Notes under the pieces: generated by a model
Databases searched by the model: none
The model's input: only the letters and a program-made list of their open reading frames with translations
Told to the model about the DNA's origin: nothing
Shown here: piece after piece, positions 18,808 to 30,913 of the stretch
Numbering within the stretch: the first letter of the stretch is position 1
Layout of the letters: every line of letters starts with the position of its first letter
Position numbers and translations under genes: made by a program
Source of the DNA: Aphanomyces cochlioides
Lineage: Eukaryota; Oomycota; Saprolegniomycetes; Saprolegniales; Verrucalvaceae
DNA length: 64,000 bases
Assembly: GCA_019828595.1 (NCBI GenBank)
Contig: JAHQRK010000008.1
Coordinates: forward strand, 682,001 to 746,000
Reading direction: 5' to 3'

Positions 18808-20990
18808 TTAACACTTCCCCTCAAGCAAGAGCTTCTTGAATGCTTGAAACTTGCTGCCACTCAGAGGCTTTGTCAGCCCATCAGCCACCTGGTCACTAGA
18901 CTTGATATAGTCGATTTTTACCAGCTTCTTGGAACAGTAGTCCCGTACACGATGTAAACGCACGTTGAAGTACTTCGTACCGTCATGATGGACTGGATTT
19001 CGCGTCAACTGGATTGCACCCATATTATCTTCAAAGATCGTGACAGTTTTCGTGGGACAACCAAGTTGGCCAAGCAGCTGCTGCAGGTACAAGGATTCAG
19101 ATACCCCAGCATTCAAGGCAATATACTCCGCTTCAACGGAGGAAGCCGCGACCAAGCTCTGCTTAATACTACGCCACGACAACGGATAGTTTCCAAGCAA
19201 AAATACATAGCCGGTTTGACTCTTTCTATCTTTCACGTCAGAGGCCCAATCAGCATCACAATAGCCAACAAGATTGAGTCCATCTGTGCCACCCAATACC
19301 AATGTCTGATTTCGTGTCTTCTTCAAATAACGTAGCACATCGATTCCAGCATCATAAAGACGAGGTGTAGGTGCTGCCAAATACCGAGAGAGAAACGAAA
19401 CTGCAAAGCTGATGTCTGGTCTTGTCCATTGCTGCAAATAGAGAAGCGCTCCAACCAGCTCTCTAAACGGCAATTTACATTCATCATCGTATTGCTCTTC
19501 AACCACCGGACGGTTTTTCATTGGCTCTAGCAATCCATGACTTTCAACCCCGAAACGTAGCAAAAGCTGGTCAATGAAAGCAGTTTGGGATAAATGAATT
19601 GTTCTAGCTTCTCGGTCACGGACAACCTTCACTCCAAGGCAGTACTCCAAATCACCAAGCTGCTTAATAGCAAATTTAGAGGCCAGAAAGGTATCAAATT
19701 CCTTGACAATGACCATGTTTCGCGCAGCTAGAATCACATCGTCAACGTAAACCACCACATAGGCCTTAGACTTGTCCAACTTGTAAACACATGGGTCAGA
19801 TGGAATAGGCGAGAAGCCATAACTACGTAGCGTTTGGTCCAACAAAGTGTTCCAACAACGAGGAGACTGACGGAGCCCATACAAGCTTTTCTTGAGTTTG
19901 AGAATATTCGAGCCATTTAGACAACCTTGGGGCTTTCTGATGTAGATATCCGTGTCGATATCTGCATTCAGGAATGCACTGTCCACATCATACTGCTTGA
20001 TTTCAAAATCCTTCGAGGCGGCGATTGCTAGTACGGCACGTACAGCAACAATTCGAGCCACTGGTGAAAAAGTATTGCCAAAGTCAATGCCAGGAATTTG
20101 CATATAGCCACGGGTGACTAGTCTAGCCTTGTATTTGACAACGTTGCCGTCCTTGTCGGTCTTCTTCCTAAAAACCTAGGTGGTGTCAAGTGTTCTCTTC
20201 GGTATATCCTTCGTGTCAATCCATGTACCATGCTGTTGCAAAGAGTTTAGCTCTGCCTCAATGGCCTTTTTCCATTCTGACACCTCGGAACTAGCTAGAG
20301 CTTCATTGTAGGACCGAGGAGCAGGGCCAACTTGTAGACACATTTCAACCACGGTGAGATTATAATCTTGCATGTATCGTTGCGGAAGGAGAAGGCGACG
20401 TTTGCTGCGGCGCAGGACTTGATGTTCAGTGCTACTATCGTCGTCTAAACCGTCACTATTGCGTTTGTTGCCTTGTCGCTCGGGAACCGGGTGGTTGGAG
20501 TCCAAGGAATTGACTTGGGACACTGGATTTACATCGGAACTGGTTGAACCTTGGTCACCATCATTGGAATTGCTATCTTGGACTGAGGTTTCATCAAGCA
20601 CAGTAGCATCTGCATTGAGTGGAGCATCAGGACAACTTGACGAGCCTTGGGGAGGTAGAGAGGACTCGCCGGGGGGGGTCGTTGAGAGGTCTTGGTCTGG
20701 CATTAGGACCGACGTCGTCACCAAAATCAGGTTCAGAGTCGTTGTTTGGAGAACCAGAAGCGTCGAAACCAGGCTCAGGGACGCTGTTTTGAGAACCAGG
20801 ATGCTTCCCCTCGTGTGAAGCCACGGTGAACGGCTCACCGGCATCACGCGTATGAGAACCAGCTGACACGTCGGGCAGAGAACTTGAGGTTGAATCATAG
20901 GATGGAGCTTGGACAACAGACGGCATAAAGAGGTCATCCAACTCGGAAGCATCCACAGCAGCGGATCGAGATTCAGTTGAGTCATCAATA
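18808..20990 (-). pseudogene. Ty1/copia pol: RT and RNase H, truncated
   Basis: Minus-strand copia pol lacking gag, protease and integrase. From 5' to 3': a Ser/Asp-rich linker; SYNEALASSEVSEWKKAIEA, the start of the copia RT domain; an in-frame TAG near 20176; then a long ORF from 20103 with FSPVARIVAVRAVLAIAASK, YGLRQSPRCWN, VVYVDDVILA (YVDD catalytic core) and an RNase H region with AEYIALNAGVSESLYLQQLL and GADGLTKPL-type ending. A G8 run near 20673 causes a frame change in the linker. It ends abruptly near 21000 against a plus-strand chromovirus. Confidence 0.85.
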
Positions 20991-21008
20991 AATCGGCTGA
21001 AAATCCGA

Positions 21009-22704
21009 ATGGATGACAATGTGCTAACCGTCAACAATGGTGTCGTATGTGGTCGATGTCTCACACTTGGTCATCCAAGAGAGAAATGTTATTGCGCGAA
21101 TATGACCTGCACCAGGTGCCGCCTGTATGGACACGTAGCCCGAGAATGCTCGTTACCCGGTCGACGTGGATCGCAAAACAATCAGGGATCTCAAAACCGC
21201 CCCGGAAGCTCAAACGGAAGTAACGGGAACTCATCGACGGTTGTGCGCGAGAATTCAGCTAGTTCCCACCAGCAAGCCTGAGAAAAGAGGGACAAGATCC
21301 CGGCCGAAGGAAGCGGCCCAGACCTTGTCAAACCTCCCGACCCTGACAAAGCTTTCTCATCCAGTACCTTATCTTTACCCCTTTTGCCTGATCCTGACTC
21401 CCACTCTGCCCTTCGTGATCCGAACTCGGATCATATTGTTATACCGATTACCCATACTTTTCCCTGCCTGAAATCTGGGATGACTATGAAATTGGACGAT
21501 GTCGTCCCCTACCCAACATGCCGTCGATTCGCCTCTGGATCCGACGAAGAGAAACCAGCCGGATTCAATAAATCCGTGTATGACCATACCCAACCCGGAT
21601 TCGATAAATCCGAGTTTGACCTTACCGACATTACCCGGCCCCAAGCCGAAGACAGATTCAGATTCGAATCTTGTGCGACGAACCATGACGGATTTTAAAA
21701 ATCCACCCTCTGACTACACCAAGCGTTACCAAAATCACGCGGATCGTGATGTACTAACCCCGAGACCCACGTGGGATAAATCGGGCTTGTCCTCTCCCTC
21801 GCTTGTGAAAACCAAACCCCTCATTGAACCACCGGTTGTATTTGTATCGAAGTTATCAGAGTCATTGTGTGACTCATCTACCGAACAACAGTGTGATGTT
21901 GCACCTCCGTTACCCGAGCCGATCACGAGTGGTGATCGTCTCTCGACCTTTGAATACGAAACGGACGATGCAAGTACCCCTTTCGACTTACCCCCACTAG
22001 AACCCTTGTCTCACGAAGAATTTGACAACGAATCTGGGTCTGACGAACTTGAAACCAAACCGACGGAAATCCACCAGAAATCCTCTCTTCACTCGGAAGC
22101 CTCCTCCGTAGACCAACTTGTGACTAACCCTCTGAATGGGCCCGACCAACCTGACTTGTCGAGTGCTCCAGATCTGACCCCTAATTCATTACGGAGCAAT
22201 GAGACTCCTGCTCCCGTGTTTACTCCCGCTCAACTTGAAGCCATTGTTACTGGCGATTTTGTTGGCATCCCGGAATCAGTCGCTGATATTGAAGACAGAA
22301 TGATGCCTATTTCCTCAGCGGATATTGAAAGTCAGATCAGGAAGATTCGATCCCGACGCAAGGATCCTGCTCACACGGACTTGGTGACAGCCATAACAAA
22401 GACACTGAAGAGACCCCTCACGAGAGATGAGAAGATTATTTTGGAAACGCCTGATGCGCTGGATGATCCTGACCGATGGTTAAAATGGTTCGAAACGACC
22501 TTGAATACTTGTGAAGAAGCTCGCCGGGCAAGCCGTGACTTTAGAAACTCCCACGAAGGCCGTCCCGCTATAGTTGCCGCTATTAGATGTTTTACTACGC
22601 GACAACTCCGACTATTTGACTCGGCCCACCCTGACTCATATACGACCCCGATTTCCTCAATTTCAATGAAGAATCCGACCATTACCCCCCCACGATCCGT
22701 TTGA
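21009..22704 (+). pseudogene. Chromovirus gag remnant with two zinc knuckles
   Basis: 21009-21281 carries two adjacent CCHC knuckles, CGRCLTLGHPREKC and CTRCRLYGHVAREC, which bind element RNA. A frame change leads into the 401-codon ORF at 21499-22704, rich in Pro, Asp and Ser with repeated DSINPS/PDS motifs, then a more ordered part (DALDDPDRWLKWFETTLNTC) of unknown role. The order (knuckles before this domain) is unusual and may reflect rearrangement. Confidence 0.55.
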
Positions 22705-22741
22705 TAGAAGTACCGCCTCTATATCAGCGTACAAGTCTGCC

Positions 22742-25290
22742 TTGCGTACTCGGATTCATAAATCCGCGTCCGTCGGTAAGCCATGCCTTACCGTTCGATT
22801 CAAAGACAAAGCTGAATACCGTTACGACCGTCTGCGAGAACCTATGTCAATTCTCTTATCAGACTTAAAGAAAACCCGCCTGAGTGGAAAACTATGGCGA
22901 CGTATCCGAGGGGCGACTCCGGCTCGCCGCACACTGATTTCTCAAATTCTGAAGTCTAGTCCGAGTAGCCCCGACCCAGACCTCGAACCCGTCCCGAGTA
23001 ATCCGACTCCGACAGTATCGGATCCAGACCAGGCTCGAGACACCTCTGAAGCTCTAGTAGCTATGCTACTTGACGAATTACCTTCCGACCCGACTAGCCT
23101 ATCTAGTCTGGGGGGTGATAGAGCACCCCCACGGCCTCACCCACCTGACGGCAAAGATTTGTTCACAAACCCCTCGAACAGTCCGGCCCGGTTATTGTGC
23201 GCAATCGGACCATTGAATCAAGCTCCGACTGTTGCTGTAACCATTAACGGCGTCCCGGTCAGCGCTCTTATTGACACTGGTGCGATCATCAGTGTTATCA
23301 GTGAAGAGTGCTGGGTCCGAGCCGGATCGCCGACACTTTGGAAATCTCGGACCAACATGATTTCTGTACAGGGCCAATCCTTACAAACCCTGGGGCTGCG
23401 TACGTTTACAATCCGTCTGGCTGAACGTTCGGAACTATTCCCTTTCCACGTCATGCCAGGCACTGTTTCGCACTGTATACTTGGGATCGACTATCTCCGA
23501 AGAGTCCATGCTCAAATCGACTTAGTTCAAAATTGCCTGAACGTGCCCGGAACCAACCAACCATTATCATTGATCCGCGAGTCGGATTTCGTCAATCCTT
23601 CCAACGAACGCGCGGCCTCGATTTCATCCATTACTATGGCAAACCCAATCTCGACAAAAATCACGATCAAAGAATCGCTGCGATTACCGGGATACCACCG
23701 ACAAATGGTCTGTTGCATGCCGCTTGCACCTATTCTCGAAGGAACTCATGTCTTAGTGGAAGCCACGATAGCTTCCGAAATCCTTCTAGTAGCCCGATCA
23801 CTTAATACGGTCCGCCATGGAGTTGTCTGGGTACAAGTTCAGAACCCGACGGAAAGCGAGATTGACTGGGGATCACAAACCCAGATCGGCACGGCAACGG
23901 TCTTACCGACTGACTATCGCGACGGCACTTCAATTGATTCCGCGTCGACTCGGCAGTCGACGAAACATGACGTAAATCCTGGTGTACTGACTCAGACTGA
24001 CTCAATACGCGACCCGACTCGAACTGACACTGACAAAATTCCGGTTGCATTGACCCAACAAATTTACCCCGGATTGATAGCAGTGGTGACCGACAATACT
24101 CGCCCTAAGAACCCCAACAAGCGTGTTGCTGTTAAAGAAGAGATCCCTATCAACTGGGAAGGGTCGAGTCTTAACCCCTTACAACGCGAAACGATACGCC
24201 AACTGCTACTCGAATTCGATCTGTTCGTTACGACGTCCAAGGCGCCCGGAAGGACAGACCGGATCAAGTGCACGATCAACACGGGAAACGCTGCTCCGAT
24301 AAAATCAGCCCCTTTTCGTGTGTCTCAAAGGGAAGGTAAACTTATGGAAGCCGAAATACGCCAATATGAAGAACTTGGATTAATTCGTCCATCAACCAGC
24401 CCCTGGGCAAGTCCTGTCCTGATGATAAGGAAGCCAGACGGATCGATCTGATTCTGTATTGACTACAGAAAACTCAATGATGTGACGATCAAGGATCGAT
24501 ATCCTATGCCCCGTGTCGACGATTTGCTCGATGTCCTTGGTAAATCTAAGTACTTCTCCACGATGGATGTCGCGTCTGGGTATTGGAACGTTCGTTTGGA
24601 CGAAGAATCTATTCCGAAAACGGCTTTTATATGCAAGTTCGGCCTCTATGAATGGCCCGTTATGCCCTTTGGCCTGTGTAACGCCGTGCCTCAATTCGAG
24701 CGGCTCATGGAAGATGTTCTCCGAGACCAACTCTGGCAATCCTGTTTGGTATACCTGGATGACGTCTTCGTCTTCAGTGCGGATTTTGCTTCCCATTTAT
24801 CACGACTCAGACAAGTATTGCAATGCTTGCAGGATGCTGGATTCAAGTTAAAAATGTCCAAGTGCCACTGGGGCAAGACATCGGTAACGTTTCTGGGACA
24901 TATTGTCACTCCCGCCGGGATTTTGCCAAATCCCGAAAAGGTCAAATCCGTGTTGAAAATCCGACCGCTGCGAAATGTGGCCGAAGTCCGTGCATTCCTC
25001 GGATTAGCAGGATACTTCAGAAGATTCATACAAGGGTTCTCGGCTATCTCCAAGCCGCTCGAACACTTGAAAACCGCCGAAAAATTCGTCTGGACATCCG
25101 AATGCGACGACGCCCTAAACATACTGAAGCGAAAACTCGTGAGCCCGCCTATCTTGGCATACCCCGATTTTGATCTACCATTCTTCATCCTCGTCGACGC
25201 TTGCCCGATCGCAGTTGGCGCGGTACTTATGCAGCACCAAAACAAGAAAGATCGCGTGGTCGCGTACGCAAGCCAAGTACTCAACAAAAA
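22742..25290 (+). pseudogene. Chromovirus protease and reverse transcriptase
   Basis: Protease motif SALIDTGAIISVIS (D-T-G-A) near 23270. The RT starts with ETIRQLLLEFDLFVTTSKAP, then the SPWASPVLMIRKPDGSI block. TGA at 24449-24451 interrupts the conserved GSI-W-FCIDYRKLN block, where a Trp codon is expected. The frame then continues from 24452 through YPMPRVDDLLDVLG, MPFGLCNAVPQFERLM and the catalytic LVYLDDVFVFS. The frame is lost near 25290 within RNase H. Confidence 0.85.
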
Positions 25291-26799
25291 TGGATCACCA
25301 AGCACGATGGCGTGTCGGAAATTGAATGCTACGGAATCGTATGCGCCACCAAGAAATTCCGACCATACATCGACAGACGACCTTTCACAATTTACACGGA
25401 CCACGGAGCTCTCGTCTGGCTATTTAAACCCGGATCTCACTCTACAAACGGCAAACTTGCACGATGGGTTGTTCGCTTGCAAAGTCTGGATTTTACTGTT
25501 GTACACAGACCCGAATCGAAGATGGGATGCGCGGACGGACTCTCGCGGTTACCACTCGAACCAACACTCGCAGATATCGAGTCGTCACCCACTTATCGAT
25601 ATGACGCGTCCACCTCTCAGTGGGTCCGACAACATCCAATCGCAGCAATTCAAACTCGGAGCAAATCCAAATCCGTGTCCAATGCTCGACCACGAACACG
25701 TCTCGTGTCGGAACAACCAGAGTCTGACCCGAATCCCGAACCTCCAGATCCAGATCCACTCGACTGTACCCCGAGAACGGATTTTTCCAATCCGACCACA
25801 ACAAACGAATCCGAGGACGGATTTTTCTCTTCCAGGGGGGAGGGGGACTCCCAGTCGGATGAAAATGAGGAAACAAGGAGTATCCCATCGGCAATGCTAC
25901 CCAAGAACTCAAGGATTACATACCGACTGCCGCCAAAATTACTCCGAGTCGAGCAAGCCAAGGATTTATTCGTTCAAGCTGTGAAAGGATATCTCCAAGA
26001 CAACGTCATGCCTATGGACTCGGATACACTCCAGATACTAACTCGGACTGGAAAACACTTCACCATCGACAAGGGTATCCTATACCGTCGAACCATACTG
26101 AAATCGCCATTGCGAAATCCGAGCGTGATCAAAGTGCCTGTTATCCCGCTGACCATGATCAAGACTATCCTTGAAATCTGTCACGATTCATCTCTATCTG
26201 GACATTTTGGCGTCGTCCGAACGACTGAACGCGTCAAACGAATCGGATATTGGCGTGGATGGCGTGATGACGTGGCCGAGTATTGCAAGAAATGCCTAAG
26301 ATGTGGAGCCGCTAAGGGAACCAGACCCTGGAAACAAGGATTGACCCAGAGAGTGCCGGTTTACAAACTGCGGGGGCCGTTTAGTTTCCTTGTTGTAGAC
26401 GCACTCGGACCATTCCCACTCACCCCGACTGGCAACAAGTTCGTGCTGATTTTTGTGGATTACTTTACACGGTGGCCCGAAACATAGAACTTCGTATCCG
26501 AGTTGGCCAATAACATTTACAAAACACTCGGTATCGACAAATTAGCGATCGCTCCGAGTCACCCACAAGGACAAGGACTTGTCGAAAGATTCAACTCCAC
26601 GTTGGCGACCATGATGAAAATGTACGTTAACTCCCTGCAGACGGATTGGGATACGTATCTGCCTCGACTGCTATGGGCATACCGATCAGCTTACCATGAG
26701 ACCCTGAACGATACTCCTTACTTTTGTCTGTTCGGTCGTAATCCGGTGCAACCCTTGGACCTCGTCTTTGTGAATCGACCCGGCTTGGAAGTCGGATGA
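25201..26799 (+). pseudogene. Chromovirus RNase H and integrase
   Basis: RNase H-like part: FTIYTDHGALVWLFKP and VVHRPESKMGCADGLSRLP. After an Asp/Glu/Pro-rich linker comes the integrase zinc region (H..SLSGHFGVVRT..C..C, about 26180-26320) and the first catalytic Asp in FLVVDALGPFPL. TAG at 26485-26487 follows TRWPET, and the segment with the second catalytic Asp is missing; the text resumes at NNIYKTLGIDKLA and reaches QGLVERFNSTLA with the catalytic Glu. The deletion makes the integrase inactive. Confidence 0.85.
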
Positions 26800-27045
26800 A
26801 CTTCCACAATGGAGACGCCAACAGAGTGCCTTGTTCCGAGCCACCATCCATTTGGTAGAGAGACAACTTATCAATGAGCAAAACAAAACGGCTCGGACGA
26901 AATCGAGTCAGATCAGGATTGAATTTGAACCCACCGTCTCGGTAGACCCGACGTAGGGTGGGTCTACCAACACTTTCGAAAGACGAGCGACCCGGGCGAC
27001 ACACGGATCAAAAAGCTCACCTGTAGTTGGCACGGACCGTATCGG

Positions 27046-27540
27046 ATGCACAGCAAACAAGGAGACAACACGTATCGTATCTACCTTCCATCTCATCCTG
27101 ATCGAATCGTACCGATCAATGTTGACCGCCTGAAGAAGTTCCAAGGTCATTGGTCTAGGCCATACGACGACGAGATTCCTAAACGACTGGCGAATAACAA
27201 GGCTGGTTCATCGGACCCCTTTCAGTCCGAGCCGGATTCCGATCCATTGGATGCCCAGCTGGACTCGGACTTGTTACCCTCCACCAGCTATGTAGATCGG
27301 ATTCAATACTTCGATGGCGACGTGGCTTATGTGAACACGGACTCACCTATCACGGAAATCCTGGATAAACGATGGCTACCTGGAAAATCCATTGAGTACC
27401 TGACGAGACATGCTGATGGAAATACTAACTGAACATCGAGATCCCGACTTCGCGCTTACCCGTCATTCGTCGAGGAATTTGAAAATGAGAGACGTTCCGA
27501 ATCCGGATTACCACGTTTACGAAGAAGCAAAAGATTATCG
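27046..27540 (+). pseudogene. Chromovirus integrase C-terminus with chromodomain-like end
   Basis: Reads NTYRIYLPSHPDRIVPINVD then ILDKRW..SIEYLTRHADGNTN. After an in-frame TGA at about 27430 the same frame continues with RSRLRAYPSFVEEFEN. The order hydrophobic-EYL.R..DG....W.P...L is a degenerate chromodomain, which steers integration to particular chromatin. The TGA again sits where Trp is expected. Confidence 0.5.
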
Positions 27541-28008
27541 GAAATGGACGTGGAACCTGACGATACGACTGTGTTTTAAAATTGATTACCCAAATTCCGA
27601 CTCAGACTTGAAAGCTTCGAATCCGGCTCGGACATGGGACTTATATTGCTTGCATGGATTGGTTTACACTTTGGTACTCATTATACCTGGATTTCGAGAC
27701 GTGGTTATGGATCGCCTGGAGATTGGAATTAGACTCGAATTTGGAAGTAGTGTTAGTGGACACTCCGGACTCGGATTTCTGATGATCCCATTCTCTTGAC
27801 CGCGTCTTGGACCAAGTCGGCTGGCGCGCGCTGTGGAGTCTCCGACATTTTGCACAATGCTCAGGTTCACGTTTCGTTTCTTCCCTGTCGCTGGGCGAAC
27901 GAACTGGCTATTCCTGGTCCTATCCGAGCAACCGCAAATCGGCCTAGTTAGGCTTCGAATCGGGTCTTTTTGGGTCAAATCAGGAGCTTTGACATTTAGT
28001 CTGGGGGA

Positions 28009-28532
28009 TGTGGCGTCAACTGTCACATGACGGTTGGTCGTCTAAAGTCTGGCCAACTGGCTAATCTACGACTCCCGTTCAACTGCCTCGACCAAGCCGA
28101 GCTTACCGTCTAGCGCTATGGCAATCCTGGTCCGATTGGGAAGTCCTGGACGGACTTGAATTCATACCTTCTCGCTCGGATTATCTGTCACTCAGGTGTC
28201 CTTACACTCGGATCTTGCCCGACGACAATCCGGTACTCCTTTCTTCTTTCTGATTGGCGGCTCTCCGATTAGTAATGTCGCGCGGCGAACCCGCCTCCCA
28301 TCACGTTTCATCTTCTTCTATTAATACCCCTTAGTTTACTGCATATGTAGCTAGAGCTACATATGCAGTATATATATAGCCTTTCTAACCTCACAATCGT
28401 TTTTACCTTGAATCTTCCGAACGGTTGGTCCGTCGGTCGTCGCTGAATCACCCCGTTCAGCTTCGCCCAACGTCAAACGTCGCCAGTCCTCCGCTTGAGC
28501 TGGTATCTCAAGGAAACCCGGCGGAAACCACA
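28009..28532 (+). repeat. Probable 3' LTR of the chromovirus
   Basis: A purine-rich tract (CTGGGGGA, 28001-28008) is followed by TGTGGCGTCAAC. 524 bp later the sequence ends ..GGAAACCACA, so the ends form the short inverted repeat TGTGG/CCACA. It abuts elicitin-like coding sequence directly. No 5' LTR is available for comparison. Confidence 0.5.
28337..28370. repeat. 34-bp near-perfect palindrome inside the LTR
   Basis: 16-bp arms (TACTGCATATGTAGCT and its complement) around AG. It is followed by TATATATATAG, so it lies close to a TATA-like stretch of the LTR. Confidence 0.7.
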
Positions 28533-28718
28533 CATTTCACGCCACACATGACTTGCACCAAGTTGGTTTGACCGATGGTATTGGCACAAGCTATCGCCTC
28601 AACGTTGTGGGAATAATCGTATGGTTGCAAGTTCAACCTCGCATGAATCGTTGTCATCGGAGGCAGTTACGCAAACAGAGACAGCAAGACCCAGCGAGGT
28701 TATGATCAATGTCTTCAT
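28533..28718 (-). pseudogene. Elicitin-like remnant: signal peptide and first half
   Basis: ATG 28716-28718 gives MKTLIITSLGLAVSVCVTAS, a good signal peptide, then DDNDSCEVEL. After a one-frame shift near 28615 it continues YSHNVEAIACANTIGQTNLV, matching the gene at 29249 (CTIAIGK..YFNNTAAVACAK). Coding similarity ends at the chromovirus LTR, which probably removed the rest. Confidence 0.7.
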
Positions 28719-29248
28719 AATGTTGGGAGAAAATTTCACAGTGGTCCCATCTTAAGCAATGACTGAAATTCGTCGTTAAGCTGGTCATCAAGTTGAAATT
28801 GTTGCTTCTCGTAGTTAGGCAAGGCGTAGTAGTGTACTTAAATCAAGTTGTCGCATCATGAAGTTACCCACCAATTCCACCTTGGCAAACTTCGCATTTG
28901 GATTCGGAAATGACGCTTTGGATTGCAACCAAATAGTAGGAACTTGCAACACTGTCTCGACGTGGCATACCTGATAATGCATCTGATGGAGCAGCAAGGA
29001 AATCTTACCTTTGGGAGCGAGCAGTGCCTTCTCGCTCTTGCAAATTGCAAGTGTGGATAGAAGCTGGTAAAAAACTTCCACTGTTCAGGATGTCTGGGCT
29101 ATAGTTAGCTAGACGAGGCAAGCTAATAACTACATAATAGCATTTCATGTCGACGTTTGGGAGTGTTTTGGAATAATTGTGTCCGTTGCCGATGTTGAAT
29201 TTTTGTAACCTTGAGCTCTTGATAAAACATCACAAAAATCCAATGCAT
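28719..29248. other. No gene seen
   Basis: The open frame 28815-29081 (-) has scattered Cys but no clear elicitin pattern or domain. Confidence 0.3.
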
Positions 29249-29857
29249 TTAATTGTTAGCCATGTACAAAGCAGCAGCCAAAGCTGTGACAGCGACTGCA
29301 GAAGAAGCAGCAGACGACTTGGGGGTGGTCGTGGGGGCAGCAGTCGTCGAGGTAGCCGAGGTGACGGAAGGAGACGCTGAGCTTGGTTCAGGCGTGGCAA
29401 TCGTGCTTGGCGCAGTTGTGGTAGTTTGGTTGGTTGCGTTCGTGGCAGAAGGAGCCTTGGTCGTGACCTTGGGTGTGGTCGTCGTGGCGTTCTGACTAGC
29501 AGCATTGTTTTGTTGGAGGAATTCAGCAAACGTCCAGTTGAAGGCATCCGTCTTGTACACTGGTTGGTCGTTCACGTAATACGTGCATGGCGGGTTGATG
29601 GCCTTGACAGCAGCAGCGAGACCAGTGTACCACGTGTTACAATCAGCGCTGGCGAGCAATTTGGTTTGGTCAGCCGACGAGGCACCGGTCAAGAAAACAT
29701 TGGCCATGTTGGTGCCACTCACAACTTTGGCACAGGCCACTGCAGCAGTGTTGTTGAAATATGGGGTCACGGCCTTGCCAATAGCAATCGTGCAGGCATC
29801 TTTGTCGTCCGCAGCGACCACGGCAGCAAGAGCAAGGGCAGCAAACGAGGTCTTCAT
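29249..29857 (-). CDS. Elicitin-like secreted protein
   Basis: 202 residues from ATG 29855-29857. Signal peptide MKTSFAALALAAVVA; cysteines at 22, 42, 73 and 91 (spacing 20, 31, 18). The domain ends with DAFNWTFAEFLQQ, equivalent to FKWTFKDLF in copies 1-3. A Thr-rich linker (about 110-180) precedes a hydrophobic C-terminus (VAVTALAAALYM) expected to direct GPI anchoring. First of three intact elicitin-like genes in a row on this strand. Two degenerate relatives lie at 17634 and 28533. Confidence 0.85.
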   Translation of the reverse strand: MKTSFAALALAAVVAADDKDACTIAIGKAVTPYFNNTAAVACAKVVSGTNMANVFLTGASSADQTKLLASADCNTWYTGLAAAVKAINPPCTYYVNDQPVYKTDAFNWTFAEFLQQNNAASQNATTTTPKVTTKAPSATNATNQTTTTAPSTIATPEPSSASPSVTSATSTTAAPTTTPKSSAASSAVAVTALAAALYMANN

Positions 29858-30913
29858 GATCCAGAGCAAATGGAAAACTGGTCCTCATGTCGACGACACA
29901 GTCTCGGTCAAGTGACATATTCTGTGACACACAGGATGCGTTCATCAATCTTGATTAAAATATTGTATGGTCACTTGACTGGTCAAGCTGGGACGAGAAC
30001 CTACCTTATATTAGTGACATTGATGTCTCAAATGTCAATACAAGTCCCTTAAAAAATGTAAGAAGAACCTGATTTTAGTGACATCACCAGGTGACCAGCA
30101 TATTTGTAATAAAATACAGCTGAGCACCGCCAAATCCGTGCGGACGACATGAACCTGGGCACAAAGTTACGCATTCTACAGAGGGAAGAAGCATAAACTC
30201 CATGGAGAATAAGGATAACCTTTAGCTGATTAACAGTAAAAGCGAGCAAGGTATATTTATTGGCCCTAGATGCAGTTTTGCCATATCCTGTCGGTACTTT
30301 CGAGGAGGATAAAGCAATTGACAGCAGCAGCTATTTCTCGACGCTAAAAACCTTTCCAGGCGTCATGGAAAGAGTCGCAAGTTCTCCTACCGTGGTCAGT
30401 GACAGCGACAAAATTCAGTGGGGAAGAAATCCATCGAGGATATCACTATCTGATCGAACAGGTGGGGTTGCCTCCATGTAATGTTACAGGTGCGGAATGG
30501 ATGGAAAAAGTTGGGAAATTTTTCAAAGAGCATCATGAGCACCCTGAAAAAGCCGACAGCCAAGTGGATAAATCGCTCTAAAGTCGCCCATGCTTTGAAA
30601 AGAAATTGATTCAAAGTTCCCTGGTCGAATTGCCAGGTCGATTAGTCAAGTACTCAAGCCGGCGAGGTCTACACGCTTGTACTAGTCAAGATGAACAAAC
30701 AAACGTAGCGATCGCTCCTTTGAAGTGCATTGATGGTACTGTGGTTCAGCTATTTGCCACTTGTACAGCGCAAGCTCGTTAAGCGTCGCGGGACGTGCTC
30801 TCAATCGGTTTCGAGTGTTGGGAAGAATCGGTTGTTTGGGTTCTTGACATTGTACCAAGGAAACCTTAGGCATTATGACAAGCGACATTCACATGCAGTT
30901 GAATAGATACATT
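29858..30913. other. No supported gene
   Basis: Two small plus-strand frames (30260-30481 and 30399-30581) overlap; one reads GYHYLIEQVGLPPCNVTGAE. They might be an exon of an unknown gene but show no domain or splice partners that I can defend. Confidence 0.3.

Larger units (their letters stand above)
21009..28532 (+). mobile_element. 5'-truncated Ty3 chromovirus with 3' LTR
   Basis: Plus-strand remnant running from a zinc-knuckle gag fragment through protease, RT, RNase H, integrase and a chromodomain-like end to a 3' LTR. The order protease-RT-RH-IN identifies Ty3 type. The 5' LTR and most of gag are absent; the left edge meets a minus-strand copia. Many stops and frame changes, and a deletion in integrase, show it is inactive. 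Confidence 0.85.

Noticed and set aside
17634..28718. The elicitin-like fragments at 17634-18056 (3' half) and 28533-28718 (5' half) might be one gene split by the retroelements between them.
   Set aside because: Both fragments contain the same central segment (TISGHNTTGVF versus TIGQTNLVQVM) in different sequence, so they overlap and must come from two paralogues.
29426..30052. 208-codon plus-strand ORF.
   Set aside because: Antisense to the elicitin-like gene at 29249 and its upstream region; no domain.
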